Origin: an uncultured Opitutia bacterium
GTDB lineage: Bacteria > Verrucomicrobiota > Verrucomicrobiia > Opitutales > Coraliomargaritaceae
DNA: 52,452 nucleotides
Direction: 5' to 3'
Assembly: GCA_913041275.1 (NCBI GenBank)
Contig: CAJWHF010000004.1
Location: forward strand, 1-52,452
Below are positions 31,870 to 42,267 of the stretch, piece after piece; the stretch's first letter is position 1, and each line of letters opens with the position of its first letter. The translations under genes were made by a program, and so were the position numbers. The notes under the pieces are model-generated. The model saw only the letters and a list, made by a program, of their open reading frames with translations. It was not told where the DNA came from and ran no database searches.

Positions 31870-34649
31870 TTTTTAGTTCCTTTCAGTCTCTCAATTGATT
31901 CCTCTTCGATGCAATCTTCGGGCCGACCATTAATGAAGAGAGGCTTAGCAGGATCATCCCAGTTAGATAGAAAGGGCCTAGGCGGCCAAAAGACTTTCTT
32001 TGTTATATTTTTTGCCACTGCTTCTGCGCACGCTATCGCAGAAGAATAAAGTTCTTCGCTAAGTTCACCGAAACCATAAATACCGCTTTCGTTAGGATCG
32101 GATGGCAGTATGAAATATGCTAGTTCAGGTTTTTGCATAGAGCATTCACTTGGATACCAATGTTCTACTATTTTACGATAGAGCGGTAGCTGTAAGTTCT
32201 TCCATGTTTTATTTTCAATTTTTTGGCTTTTGCTTTTCTCGACTTTCGCTAAAGAAAACCAGTTCTGCGACTGTGGAGCTAGGTGTGTCTCAACTGGCTT
32301 TTTGACTGAACTAAAGGTTTTATAGTCTATTACTCTTAGTTGTTTTGAATCAATATTTTGCTCAATTCGGTCTACTGTTCCAGATAGCCGAAGTGGGCCT
32401 ATATGCAGAGGATTTTCGTCTGTTACTTCTAACTTACGCTCCACATCTAAAATGACCCAGCCTTCGGAGAAACACTTTGCTTGTACTCGTGCGAAGGAAT
32501 TAAGGCGGATCACTGCACTAGCAATCTGTATTTGTATAGCAGGCGCAGGGTTTTGACCAAATTGTATTTGAGCAATTTTTACCAGTAGACCTTGTACGCG
32601 CTTATTTATGCTTCGTTCGTCTAACTCTAGCATAGCCTTGCCCATAGGTATTATTTCCTGTCCGAATTTTTCTAAAGTATGATGGATTAGATTACCGAAA
32701 GCCGCGGCATCCATCTCATGTGAAGCTTTTGGGGCACTTCCACAAAGCAGGACTTTTTCTAAACAGAAACGGAATGGACATCTAAGGTACGACTCAAAAT
32801 AAGTAGGACTAATTTTCGTGGGAATGGATAATTCAGTCGGTAGCTTCCAACGCCAATTAGTTTGGCGACGAAGACTGGTGCTGATTGTATCGTTAGGGCG
32901 ACTGAGATACTTTACCCGTGAAGGGAGTTCGTCTAAGTTTGTGCTCAGTAGTAACCGAGAAGGCTTATTTGGATCTCCCGAGCTGTCATATTTACTGTAA
33001 GATAGGCGTAGCTGATCTTTTGGGTAAAATGCGATAAGAGCACTAAATAGGTAGGCGTCTCGAGCATGGCGTTGGGAATTGTCGCCTAGGCCAAGTTTAG
33101 AACGTATTGAATCGGGTAAAAAAGTATCGCCATCAACGGACTGCGGTATTCGTCCGTCTACTAGCCCACAGAGCATAATGCGCTCTTGACATAGCCAAGG
33201 AGCTTCTAGCCAGCCATTTAAAGAAATAGATCCATCTTTAGGGGGCTCTTGTGATCGTTCGCTGTAGATAGCTTCAGCCCATAATTGGGCAGGTATGCTT
33301 CCGCTTTGTTTCCAATTCTTCAAAGCGTTCGAGCCCTCCAACTGTCTTCCTATTGAAATGACACGTTTTGAAGAATGACTAGATGGTCCGTTATAATTGG
33401 CAAAGGCTAGTTCTACTAATTCGAGTGTCGATTTCTGAAGAAGGTTTTGAATACGACCTAGTAAACGGCGAACCATTGATCTAGTCCGCTCTTCGTTTAA
33501 ACTAGGCTGCTTAGTTGATTTTTGTGAGGCTTGCCAAGCAACGTCCAATGTATCAGCTATTGATTTTCCTAAGAGATGGTCAATTGCGATTAGAGCGTCT
33601 GTTTGAGAAATAGGGTTCTCGCCGTCTAGTAATTTGCAAAAAGTTGGCAACTCAAGTAAGTGCCGTAAGCGTCGCAGGTCTTTACTTCGCCTAAAATCAT
33701 CCCAGTTTAAGGCAATTTTAGATGCTTCACAATTGGTCAATGATTCGCCTTCTGGTTGATAAGGCTCCTGACCCTTTGCAGCTATTTCACTTGCTACTAA
33801 GCCGCATATTTTAGAATCAGCAACAACTAGGCTCGTTGGTGCTTCTAATGTGAATTTAGCTGCTGCACGTGCCTCATCTCGGGCAGACTTACTAACTACA
33901 ATCTGGGCCTCATCTATATCTATGGGCACATCTTTCCAAACCTTAGGTAAAGGGCGTCCCCACGAGTCGAAATGCTCTTTATCTTTGTTAGCGGGATTCC
34001 AGATAAGTATATCTACCTGGGTGCCTTTATTTTCTAGTTCGCAAGCATAGAGTTCAAAGGCTCTAGGTAAGTCAGGAACCGATGCAATGATAACGCCCTT
34101 GATCTGTTTATCAGGCTTGGAAATCTGCCCTAAGCGCAGAGTGTTAGGGTCGCATAGTTTCCACTGCTTTAGAGAATCGACATAACATTCATAAAGACGA
34201 GCAATAGCTGTCCAGCGGTTCGTATCATAGCAGTCTTGTGTGAAGTGAGTTAACTTTAGTATTCTAGGATCTAAGCCTGCCTCTGCTAATTGATCGCAAA
34301 GGGTAATAAATTTGCGACCATACTTAATTAGTTCCGATGTACTTACCGGTCTTTTTTCCCAAAAAATCTCTTTTAATTCTGAAGGAGTCGCCTGCTGGAT
34401 TGCCTTTGCCCAAGCTAGTGAACGCTCTATCGGAGTAGCCACATTATCGCGCTCTGGTAGAAGCGCCTGCATTGGCTGAGCAAATTTAGGCAGGTCTTTA
34501 CTGTCGGCTTCTAAATGCCGGCAAATTTGCCTAACAGCACCACTAGTTGGAGTAATTAAAAGACTACCTCTACATACTCTCGAACTTGTCCACTGCGCCA
34601 CTTGCAGCCCGAGTGGTCTCGAGCTGCTTAGGAAGTGACGAGTGGGCAT
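31866..34649 (-). CDS. AddB-like protein with C-terminal PD-(D/E)XK nuclease domain
   Basis: YFESYLRCPFRFCLEKVL; AFGNLIHHTLEKF; GTVDRIEQNIDSKQLRVIDYKT; LQLPLYRKIVE (RecB-type nuclease motifs); 4-bp ATGA overlap with the helicase gene. Confidence 0.85.
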   Translation of the reverse strand: MPTRHFLSSSRPLGLQVAQWTSSRVCRGSLLITPTSGAVRQICRHLEADSKDLPKFAQPMQALLPERDNVATPIERSLAWAKAIQQATPSELKEIFWEKRPVSTSELIKYGRKFITLCDQLAEAGLDPRILKLTHFTQDCYDTNRWTAIARLYECYVDSLKQWKLCDPNTLRLGQISKPDKQIKGVIIASVPDLPRAFELYACELENKGTQVDILIWNPANKDKEHFDSWGRPLPKVWKDVPIDIDEAQIVVSKSARDEARAAAKFTLEAPTSLVVADSKICGLVASEIAAKGQEPYQPEGESLTNCEASKIALNWDDFRRSKDLRRLRHLLELPTFCKLLDGENPISQTDALIAIDHLLGKSIADTLDVAWQASQKSTKQPSLNEERTRSMVRRLLGRIQNLLQKSTLELVELAFANYNGPSSHSSKRVISIGRQLEGSNALKNWKQSGSIPAQLWAEAIYSERSQEPPKDGSISLNGWLEAPWLCQERIMLCGLVDGRIPQSVDGDTFLPDSIRSKLGLGDNSQRHARDAYLFSALIAFYPKDQLRLSYSKYDSSGDPNKPSRLLLSTNLDELPSRVKYLSRPNDTISTSLRRQTNWRWKLPTELSIPTKISPTYFESYLRCPFRFCLEKVLLCGSAPKASHEMDAAAFGNLIHHTLEKFGQEIIPMGKAMLELDERSINKRVQGLLVKIAQIQFGQNPAPAIQIQIASAVIRLNSFARVQAKCFSEGWVILDVERKLEVTDENPLHIGPLRLSGTVDRIEQNIDSKQLRVIDYKTFSSVKKPVETHLAPQSQNWFSLAKVEKSKSQKIENKTWKNLQLPLYRKIVEHWYPSECSMQKPELAYFILPSDPNESGIYGFGELSEELYSSAIACAEAVAKNITKKVFWPPRPFLSNWDDPAKPLFINGRPEDCIEEESIERLKGTKN

Positions 34650-34658
34650 TCGATTCGA

Positions 34659-35966
34659 TTAAGCTTTTAATGCCTGATCTAAATCAGCGAGTATGTCTTC
34701 GATGTCTTCAAAGCCAACTGATAGGCGGATGAAGTCCGGCGTTACTCCTGCTGCAGCTTGCTGTTCAGGGTCTAGTTGTGAGTGAGTGGTGGAAGCAGGG
34801 TGGATAGCTAAAGACTTAGCATCTCCAATATTTGCTAGATGGCTAAAGAGTTTTAGCCCATCGATAAACTTACTTCCTCCTTCAAGACCCCCTTTAACGC
34901 CAAAGCCTATCAGAGCGCCGTACATGTCTTTATCAAAATACTGGTCTGCAGCTGCGCGGTTTTTGCTATCCTCAAGCCCAGGGAAATTAACCCAGCTTAC
35001 TGCTTCATGATTTTGTAAGAATTCTGCTACTTTAATCGCGTTTTGGCAGTGACGTTGCATCCGTAAATGCAGTGTTTCTATCCCTTGAATGAAAAGGAAA
35101 GAATTAAATGGTGAAACACAGTTACCCATGTCGCGCAACCACTGTAGGCGCATTTTCATTATGTATGCAATGTTTGCACCGCCAGCTGGTTCAAAGGCTT
35201 TAAAAGCATCCCAATGAACAAGGCCATGATAGCTTGGGTCAGGCTGTGTAAACCCATCGAAGCGACCACTACCCCAGTCGAAGTTACCAGCATCTACAAC
35301 AATACCACCGACACTGTTACCGTGTCCGCCTAAGAATTTGGTCAAACTGTGTATTACTACATTGGCTCCGTGCTCTATAGGGCGGCAAACAGCAGGTGAA
35401 GCGGAAGTACTATCGATTACCAGTGGGAGCTTGTGAGCTTTTGCAATAGCAGAGACCTCTGCAAATGGAAAAACATTTAGGCTGGGGTTTCCCACGGTAT
35501 CACCATAAATAGCTTTTGTGTTTTCATCGATTAGGGGTTCGAAGGTCGATGGATCATCCGCGTCTGCGAATCGAACTTCGATTCCAAGCTTCGGCAGAGT
35601 ATATTTAAAGAGTGTGTAGGTGCCGCCATAAAGTTGCGATGCGGAGACAATATTATCACCTTTGCCCGCAATGTTAAGGATGGCACTGCTTATGGCACCT
35701 TGTCCGCTGGCATGTGCAAGTGCACCTACACCACCTTCTAGTGCAGCAACACGTTTTTCTAACACATCAGTAGTAGGATTCATGATACGTGTGTAGATAT
35801 TTCCAAGTTCTTCGAGCCCAAATAGACGGGCAGCATGCGCTGTATCATCAAACATGAAGCTAGTTGTTTGATAAATAGGCACGGCTCTTGAACCAGTTGC
35901 TGAGTCGGGAGTGTGTCCCGCATGGAGGGCTAATGTCCCGAAACCGGGTGTGCTTTGTGTTGTCAT
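34659..35966 (-). CDS. O-acetylhomoserine aminocarboxypropyltransferase / Cys-Met metabolism PLP enzyme
   Basis: [99 protein letters not shown]; metY-type architecture. Confidence 0.93.
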   Translation of the reverse strand: MTTQSTPGFGTLALHAGHTPDSATGSRAVPIYQTTSFMFDDTAHAARLFGLEELGNIYTRIMNPTTDVLEKRVAALEGGVGALAHASGQGAISSAILNIAGKGDNIVSASQLYGGTYTLFKYTLPKLGIEVRFADADDPSTFEPLIDENTKAIYGDTVGNPSLNVFPFAEVSAIAKAHKLPLVIDSTSASPAVCRPIEHGANVVIHSLTKFLGGHGNSVGGIVVDAGNFDWGSGRFDGFTQPDPSYHGLVHWDAFKAFEPAGGANIAYIMKMRLQWLRDMGNCVSPFNSFLFIQGIETLHLRMQRHCQNAIKVAEFLQNHEAVSWVNFPGLEDSKNRAAADQYFDKDMYGALIGFGVKGGLEGGSKFIDGLKLFSHLANIGDAKSLAIHPASTTHSQLDPEQQAAAGVTPDFIRLSVGFEDIEDILADLDQALKA

Positions 35967-36127
35967 AATTATAATTTTGTTGGAGATTTAGTGATTCAAA
36001 CAGATTTACTTAAATAAATGCGGCATAATATATGTCTTTTAATAGGTTTGTCACTCAAAAACCTAAGAAAAGTGGAAAATAATGAGTTGTAGTTTTGTAA
36101 CTAGCGTGAATATTCCTTTGTAAAATT

Positions 36128-37717
36128 TTACTTTTTGATGCGTTGGCGAGCTTTTTCTGCCTCCCAATTAAGTGTGAGTGATTCGTAAAAATCAGCTGCT
36201 TCACTCAAAAATTTATTGTTTGGTTCGGTTTCGCGCAGGATATGTTTATAATGGCGTATGGCATTGGTATTCTGTCCCGATTTACGGTAAATACGTGCTA
36301 GGAGTTTACGTTCTGAAATAAGGCTAGGTTGCTGTTGGAGAATGTTTTCAAGTAGATCGATTGATTGGTTTTGAGTAAGTAAGTCACTCTCTGCACCACT
36401 ATTCTGCGTTGTATGCAATAAGGCTAGTTTTGGCAACAAAGAGTTTGGCCATTGTTCAGATATATCATACCACATCTGTGCACGATTACTAAGACTTCTA
36501 GCATATAGAGTAGTAAACGAAAATTGAACAATAGTAAGCAGGCCGAATCCAAACCACCAGATGATAGACCCGCTAATTCTCATTTTTTGTGCGACTGCCC
36601 TAAGAGAGCATATAACTGTGCATACAATTGCAGGTAGAGCAATGTACTGACTATAACTTACTTGTGCTGGAGTACCATCAATAAAAGATCCTAAAGAACC
36701 TAAACTATATATGCTTAAGAGTATGTAACTGCTTAGTCCGAGTAGTAAGCCTCGTGCCCACATTTTTTTATAATTGGGAATAACTATGAGATAACAGACA
36801 GCGAGAAAAAGAAACGGTAATAGATTAATAATAGCGCCGAATCTTAAATTATTTGACTCTGGAATCGGGTGAAAGAGTGCTAAAATCGTCGGAAGAAGTG
36901 CCTGCTTTAGGAAAAAGAATAAATTATGGGCGGAAATATTGATCTGTTCACCGAAATAATATTGTATTCCAGCTTCCTTGCTATGGACAAATATTCCAAC
37001 GAAAAATGCCAAAAATATAAGTGGCAGTAGACGGTTATAGTCTTTGAGTTCAAATGTGGTTTTTTGATAGAAGATACAAAAACCTATAATTATAGGGAGG
37101 AAGAGATTTGCGGGATGTAGCCAATAGGCTATCAAGCAGACGCTCATTAGTCCAATAAAGCCTTTGACGCCTTTATTAATTATGCCGATAAAAAGCGCAA
37201 TTAATAGCAGTATAAGAGCAACTAGTTCCGTGCGATAGCCCGACCAAAAAATCGTTTGTAATGCGCAGGGATGAAGCGCAAAGACAAGTGAAGCGCAGAA
37301 AGCTGCTGGTAGTTTAAGGGTAGTGAGAATCTTAAATAGAATAACTACAGAAAAGATATGAAGTAATAGATTGATTGAGTGGTGAATGACCGGAGTAGGT
37401 AGGGGAAGGGCTTGCTCGAGAAAATAGGAGCTTAGTGTAATCGGATCGTCTTTTAGGTATTTGCTAGATGTCCAGATTTCGGTCCATGTTTCTATGGATT
37501 GAAAGGAACTGCGCTCGACCTGATCATACTCTGTCCAGAGTAATCCGGATTGTAAAACAGGCGCGTGGCAACAGATTGTAAGAAAAATGAGCGCTAGGTA
37601 TTCAGGCCATCTGATAGGTCTTTTTGCTGATACTCGGAAAGATTTCTTCGGAAGATGATTTTTTTCTACCTTATCGATAGGTGTATGGATGGAATGATCT
37701 GAGCTTGGTTTGTGCAT
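36128..37717 (-). CDS. Multi-pass membrane protein with C-terminal TPR, TMTC/PMT-like glycosyltransferase candidate
   Basis: About 10 or more hydrophobic segments; INLLLHIFSVVILFKIL...ASLVFALHPCALQTIFWSGYRTELVALILLL resembles TMTC-type membrane modules; C-terminal TPR-like repeats. Confidence 0.6.
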   Translation of the reverse strand: MHKPSSDHSIHTPIDKVEKNHLPKKSFRVSAKRPIRWPEYLALIFLTICCHAPVLQSGLLWTEYDQVERSSFQSIETWTEIWTSSKYLKDDPITLSSYFLEQALPLPTPVIHHSINLLLHIFSVVILFKILTTLKLPAAFCASLVFALHPCALQTIFWSGYRTELVALILLLIALFIGIINKGVKGFIGLMSVCLIAYWLHPANLFLPIIIGFCIFYQKTTFELKDYNRLLPLIFLAFFVGIFVHSKEAGIQYYFGEQINISAHNLFFFLKQALLPTILALFHPIPESNNLRFGAIINLLPFLFLAVCYLIVIPNYKKMWARGLLLGLSSYILLSIYSLGSLGSFIDGTPAQVSYSQYIALPAIVCTVICSLRAVAQKMRISGSIIWWFGFGLLTIVQFSFTTLYARSLSNRAQMWYDISEQWPNSLLPKLALLHTTQNSGAESDLLTQNQSIDLLENILQQQPSLISERKLLARIYRKSGQNTNAIRHYKHILRETEPNNKFLSEAADFYESLTLNWEAEKARQRIKK

Positions 37718-37740
37718 TGTTGCAAAATGTGCGCCTAAAG

Positions 37741-38247
37741 TTATGGAACTATGGCCTGGCTAATATAATTACGGCGGCTAAGTGCTGCATTAAGTGCTGC
37801 CATGTCGATGAGTGCTCCTGCTCTAATACTTTTTTGTGCAAACCATTCTTGATTCGTTTCTATGGCAATTAAAATCTCTCGGCATCTAGACATTACTGAT
37901 GTCTCGTCAAAGGGATAAAGTGGATGTACTTCCTTTAATCGGCCACTTGCATCGAAATAAGCTATATCAAGAGGGATGCGAGTGTTCCGCATCCAGAAGC
38001 TTACTTGGTCTGGGTAATCGAAAAGAAAGAGCATTCCATGATCTTTGGCTAAACTGTCGCGGTGCATTAGGCCTTTTTTTTTCTCAGAAGGACTAAGTGC
38101 GAGTTGAAGTTGGAGTTCGTGCCCGCCTATGGATATAGGGAAATAGGTTAGGCTATTTATAGGAGCAAGCCTGTCTTCTTTCTTCAGGCTGATGGCAAGT
38201 GTAAGAAATAACACAAGTATGCTAGAAATTATAAATTTTGGGCTCAA
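37741..38247 (-). CDS. DUF192 family protein
   Basis: LALSPSEKKKGLMHRDSLAKDHGMLFLFDYPDQVSFWMRNTRIPLDIAYFDASG. Confidence 0.92.
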   Translation of the reverse strand: MSPKFIISSILVLFLTLAISLKKEDRLAPINSLTYFPISIGGHELQLQLALSPSEKKKGLMHRDSLAKDHGMLFLFDYPDQVSFWMRNTRIPLDIAYFDASGRLKEVHPLYPFDETSVMSRCREILIAIETNQEWFAQKSIRAGALIDMAALNAALSRRNYISQAIVP

Positions 38248-38314
38248 GAGCGTATAATATTGTTTAAAAAGTAAAAAGTTGATGTGCGCGCTCTATTCTA
38301 ATAATTATTAGCTA

Positions 38315-39460
38315 ATGAAAAGTAAACCTTCGAGCGTTAGCTTTCTTTACGCTGCTTCTGAGTCTTCGGCAGATATGCTCTATCTTTCCGGCGTTTTTGT
38401 GCCTGATTCATTCTTGGCAATCATTGTCAGGAATAAAAAATATGCTGTAGTAAATCAGTTAGAATATGGGCGGGTGCTAAGGGATTCGAATTTTGATAAA
38501 GTTATGCTCCTTGAAGCAGTACGCCCAAAGGTAGCGAAATATCTTCAAATACCAGTCAGAGATGTGGGGCCCGGTGAGTTAATGCTTTATTTTACGCAGT
38601 TCTACGATGCTAAAACCGTCAAGATTCCTGCCAATTTTCCAGCTATTTTTTACGCAAAGATTCGCGATGCAGGCTACTGTGTGGAAATGATAGAGGGGGC
38701 TTTTTTTACTGAGCGTATTAAAAAAACAGATGTTGAGGTAGCAGCTATTCGTAAGGGCAATGCTGCTTCAGCTGCTGGTATTCGGTCTGCGGAAGCCATA
38801 CTACGAGCATCTACAATTGATGGGAATCGAATCATGTACGCAGGCAAACCGCTGACATCCGAACGACTGCGTGCTGCTATTGATAAAACTTGTCTGAGTA
38901 AAGGGGCAGTTGCTAACCATACGATAGTAGCGGGTGGGCGTCAGGCTTGTGATCCGCACGAAATAGGCCACGGCTTATTACGTCCAGGTGAGCTGATAAT
39001 TATAGATGTTTTCCCTCGAGATCAGAAAACTGGCTATCACGGCGACTTATCACGTACCTTCATTAAAGGTAAAGCTAGTCCATTGCAGCGTGCGCTAGTT
39101 CTAGCAGTACAAAGAGCTCAACGTGCCGCTATTGAAAAGCTTAAAGAAGGGGTTAGTGGGGGTGTTGTGCACGGTGCTGCTCAAAAACTGTTTGATGATG
39201 CTGGCTTTGTTACCGAGCGTAGAAAAAATTGTTTTGTAGGATTTATACACTCAACTGGTCATGGTCTTGGACTTGAAGTTCATGAAGCTCCCCGCGTTTC
39301 CAAGGGTGCTCCAAAACTTAAAGCTGGCCAAGTCATCACAATAGAGCCGGGCCTGTACTATCCTGAGATTGGAGCCTGCCGTATTGAGGATGTAGTGTTA
39401 GTTACTAAAGATGGGTACGAAAAGCTGTCTTCGCTACATTACAAGTGGGAGATAACTTGA
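38315..39460 (+). CDS. M24 family metallopeptidase (Xaa-Pro aminopeptidase-like)
   Basis: NHTIVAGGRQACDPHEIGHGLLRPGELIIIDVFPRDQKTGYHGDLSRTF; HSTGHGLGLEVHEAPRVS; ITIEPGLYYPEIGACRIEDVVLV. Confidence 0.93.
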   Translation: MKSKPSSVSFLYAASESSADMLYLSGVFVPDSFLAIIVRNKKYAVVNQLEYGRVLRDSNFDKVMLLEAVRPKVAKYLQIPVRDVGPGELMLYFTQFYDAKTVKIPANFPAIFYAKIRDAGYCVEMIEGAFFTERIKKTDVEVAAIRKGNAASAAGIRSAEAILRASTIDGNRIMYAGKPLTSERLRAAIDKTCLSKGAVANHTIVAGGRQACDPHEIGHGLLRPGELIIIDVFPRDQKTGYHGDLSRTFIKGKASPLQRALVLAVQRAQRAAIEKLKEGVSGGVVHGAAQKLFDDAGFVTERRKNCFVGFIHSTGHGLGLEVHEAPRVSKGAPKLKAGQVITIEPGLYYPEIGACRIEDVVLVTKDGYEKLSSLHYKWEIT

Positions 39461-39482
39461 AAATCTCGAGTAATGTTTACTA

Positions 39483-40274
39483 TTAATCGTTTTCTTTACT
39501 TACGCCAAGCAGCACATCGTCTAGTTCTAAGCCGGTCATTTTTTTGATACCACTCAATAGCTTCATTAATGTATACATCATAATAACCATACTTGGAATG
39601 GCGATTATCGGCCAACTCCAAGCCATCATTTTGCTTACTTCTGAGTTAAACGCATCCGTACCACTCGGGCTTACAACGATCCATCGAGCAAGAAAGTAGT
39701 TTAACACCCCGCTGAGTAGAAAAGAGCTAGCTAGTAGCCAAGTGGAACGTTGCAGCAGGCGATCGAAGTCGGACTCTGAGTTGTGGGCGATAAGTGCTAA
39801 TTGCACCTTTTTCACGTCAATTAGCTCTGGATTATACAAAAGGGTACGTATTAATGGATAGGGGGTTTTAAGCGAGACGAGAACGGCAAGACCAATTAAA
39901 AGAGGAATAGCCGCTTCTTTAACAGCAAGCCATTGAGTAGGAATTTCTAAAATTCCAATACCACCTGTTAAAAGGACGCTAATGAGTCCTAAAATTGAGA
40001 ATATGTTATACTTGGAACGTTTAAGGTAATCGTATATAAAGTATGCAACTGGAAAGGCTATAGCGACTACTAGCACACCTACTGCTACGTTATCGAAATA
40101 TGGTTCTAAATATTCGCCAAACCATTGTTTTCCCTTATTTAAAAAGAGTATTGGTAGGATAAGATTGAAACCAAGATTTAGAAAGGTGTTTTCCTTCTTT
40201 ACAGAGGTTTTTTCGATTATTTCAGAATTTTTCAAAATGTGTTTTGCTGGGTTGCGGATTCGGAGTTTATTCAT
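39483..40274 (-). CDS. Multi-pass membrane protein, VC0807-like family
   Basis: [73 protein letters not shown]. Confidence 0.65.
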   Translation of the reverse strand: MNKLRIRNPAKHILKNSEIIEKTSVKKENTFLNLGFNLILPILFLNKGKQWFGEYLEPYFDNVAVGVLVVAIAFPVAYFIYDYLKRSKYNIFSILGLISVLLTGGIGILEIPTQWLAVKEAAIPLLIGLAVLVSLKTPYPLIRTLLYNPELIDVKKVQLALIAHNSESDFDRLLQRSTWLLASSFLLSGVLNYFLARWIVVSPSGTDAFNSEVSKMMAWSWPIIAIPSMVIMMYTLMKLLSGIKKMTGLELDDVLLGVSKEND

Positions 40275-40291
40275 TTAAACTTTGCACGCTT

Positions 40292-40948
40292 ATGTTGAAT
40301 GCAAGCTCTATTCGCTGTCTTATTACCGCAGGGCCAACTCGTGAATATATCGATCCGGTACGTTTTATTAGTAATCCTTCGACCGGCAAGATGGGTTTCG
40401 CACTTGCCGAAGTTGCTCTCGAAGCGGGCTGGAATGTCGATCTCGTATCGGGACCGGTTGCTCTAGAAGAACCTGACGGCGCTATACTTTATCCCATCAT
40501 ATCAGCTGATGAGATGTTCCATCAAGTGGATGCACTCTTTGACGCCTGTGACGTGTTGATTATGACCGCTGCAGTCAGCGATTTTCGTCCAAAAGTACAA
40601 CATTCAGCGAAACAGAAAAAAGATGGTGCTGAGCTGACTATTGAATTTGAACGGACAAAGGATATTTTGAAAAACATGACTGATCGGAAGGTACATCAAA
40701 CTGTGGTTGGTTTTGCTGCTGAAACCCATAACTTAATTGGATCAGCTAAAAAAAAGCTCCAATCAAAGAATCTTGATTGGATAGTCGCAAACGACGTTGC
40801 TCAAATTTCAACGGGTTTCGCGTCCGACACGAATGAGGTCATTCTCATCGCTGCAGATGGAAGTTCTATAAATTTAGGTCCATCTACGAAGAAAAGTATC
40901 GCAAAGGAACTGATAGATTTGATCACTCCTTGTAAAACTAAAGACTAA
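40292..40948 (+). CDS. coaB: Stand-alone phosphopantothenoylcysteine synthetase (CoaB domain)
   Basis: [90 protein letters not shown] track start 40244 overlaps the divergent gene, ATG at 40292 preferred. Confidence 0.88.
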   Translation: MLNASSIRCLITAGPTREYIDPVRFISNPSTGKMGFALAEVALEAGWNVDLVSGPVALEEPDGAILYPIISADEMFHQVDALFDACDVLIMTAAVSDFRPKVQHSAKQKKDGAELTIEFERTKDILKNMTDRKVHQTVVGFAAETHNLIGSAKKKLQSKNLDWIVANDVAQISTGFASDTNEVILIAADGSSINLGPSTKKSIAKELIDLITPCKTKD

Positions 40949-41088
40949 AATAGGGTAGAGTGATGATGAGGCTGGATAAGGTATAACAATCAGACTATAT
41001 AATATTTTTTATTTATATCAGTACTGCCGCACAAAAATATCGTTGGATTACTTGCTTAGCTTTGTTTTAATTAATTAAAAATTTATTC

Positions 41089-42258
41089 ATGAAAAATACT
41101 GGACTGGAAAAAATCCTCGGCCGAATTGAAGATCTTGATTCGGTAAACCTTGGCATTTTAGTTCAGCGTTTAGCTCGTGATAGAAAGCTTCAAGAGACAG
41201 TATTTAATACGATCGAAGATGGGATATTGGTGATCGATTTAGATGGGGTAGTGCAATATGCTAATGAAGCCGCACTTAGTCTGATTGGACTTAAAGGAAA
41301 TGACATAGGTGTAACACGTCTTTGGAAGATGGTCCCTGATTTGGCTAAATCAATTAATAAGGAAGCATTATCTGGGAAGAAAAATTCGGCGCCTTTACTT
41401 ACGCGCGAGGTTGAACTGAGCTATCCAGAACATCGTGTTGTTCGACTCTATATGGTGCCGATTGACGCTCAAGTAGGGCAAGACGATAGTGGGGGTTATG
41501 TCATTGTTTTGACCGATGTTACCCAAGAACGCCTATCCATGGAAGAGCGCTTAGAGAGCGAGCGCATATCCTCTATTATGCAATTAGCTGCAGGCGTGGC
41601 TCATGAGTTGGGTAATCCTTTAAATTCTCTGACGATTCATCTTCAACTGATAGAGCGTAAACTTAAAAAAATATCTAGTGAGCTCGGCGGTGATAAGCTA
41701 GGCGATTCGCTTCAAGTCTGCCAAGGTGAAGTCAAGCGTTTGGACGGAATTATTTCCCATTTCCTTGAAGCGGTGCGACCTCAAAAGCCCGAGTTAAATG
41801 AACTCAATCTTGTTGAGTTAGTCGAAGAAGTGCTCCGTGTTCAGGAGGCGGAGTTAAGTGACAGAAAAATTGAGGTCAATGTGGAGGTTAATCAAGAGTT
41901 ACCCCTGATTCTTGGTGACCGAGGCCAAATAAAGCAGGTCTTTTTTAATTTGTTAAAAAATGCTATGGAGGCTATGCAACCTGGAGGTAGTCTACGGGTT
42001 CTAGCACGCTGTGACGATGATTATGCTTACCTACAGTTTATAGATACTGGTTCTGGTATATCAGAGGAGGATTTGCCAAAAGTCTTTCGGGCTTATTATA
42101 CGACCAAAAAGGATGGCCATGGGCTAGGCATGATGATTGTTGAGCGTATTATGCGAGATCATGGTGGTCATATTAATATCGACTCGTGCAAACAAGCAGG
42201 TACGGGAATTACTTTACAGTTTCCGCAACAGCATCGCAGGGCACGTTTATTGGAATAA
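41089..42258 (+). CDS. PAS-domain sensor histidine kinase
   Basis: PAS region [25 protein letters not shown]-box [20 protein letters not shown]-box [11 protein letters not shown]-box [15 protein letters not shown]...[18 protein letters not shown]. Confidence 0.93.
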   Translation: MKNTGLEKILGRIEDLDSVNLGILVQRLARDRKLQETVFNTIEDGILVIDLDGVVQYANEAALSLIGLKGNDIGVTRLWKMVPDLAKSINKEALSGKKNSAPLLTREVELSYPEHRVVRLYMVPIDAQVGQDDSGGYVIVLTDVTQERLSMEERLESERISSIMQLAAGVAHELGNPLNSLTIHLQLIERKLKKISSELGGDKLGDSLQVCQGEVKRLDGIISHFLEAVRPQKPELNELNLVELVEEVLRVQEAELSDRKIEVNVEVNQELPLILGDRGQIKQVFFNLLKNAMEAMQPGGSLRVLARCDDDYAYLQFIDTGSGISEEDLPKVFRAYYTTKKDGHGLGMMIVERIMRDHGGHINIDSCKQAGTGITLQFPQQHRRARLLE

Positions 42259-42267
42259 TCTCTCAAC

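Noticed and set aside
35967-36127. Possible SAM riboswitch upstream of the metY-like gene
   Set aside because: Read on the minus strand, I could not identify a SAM-I-like conserved core or a convincing terminator/antiterminator hairpin; a covariance-model search would be needed
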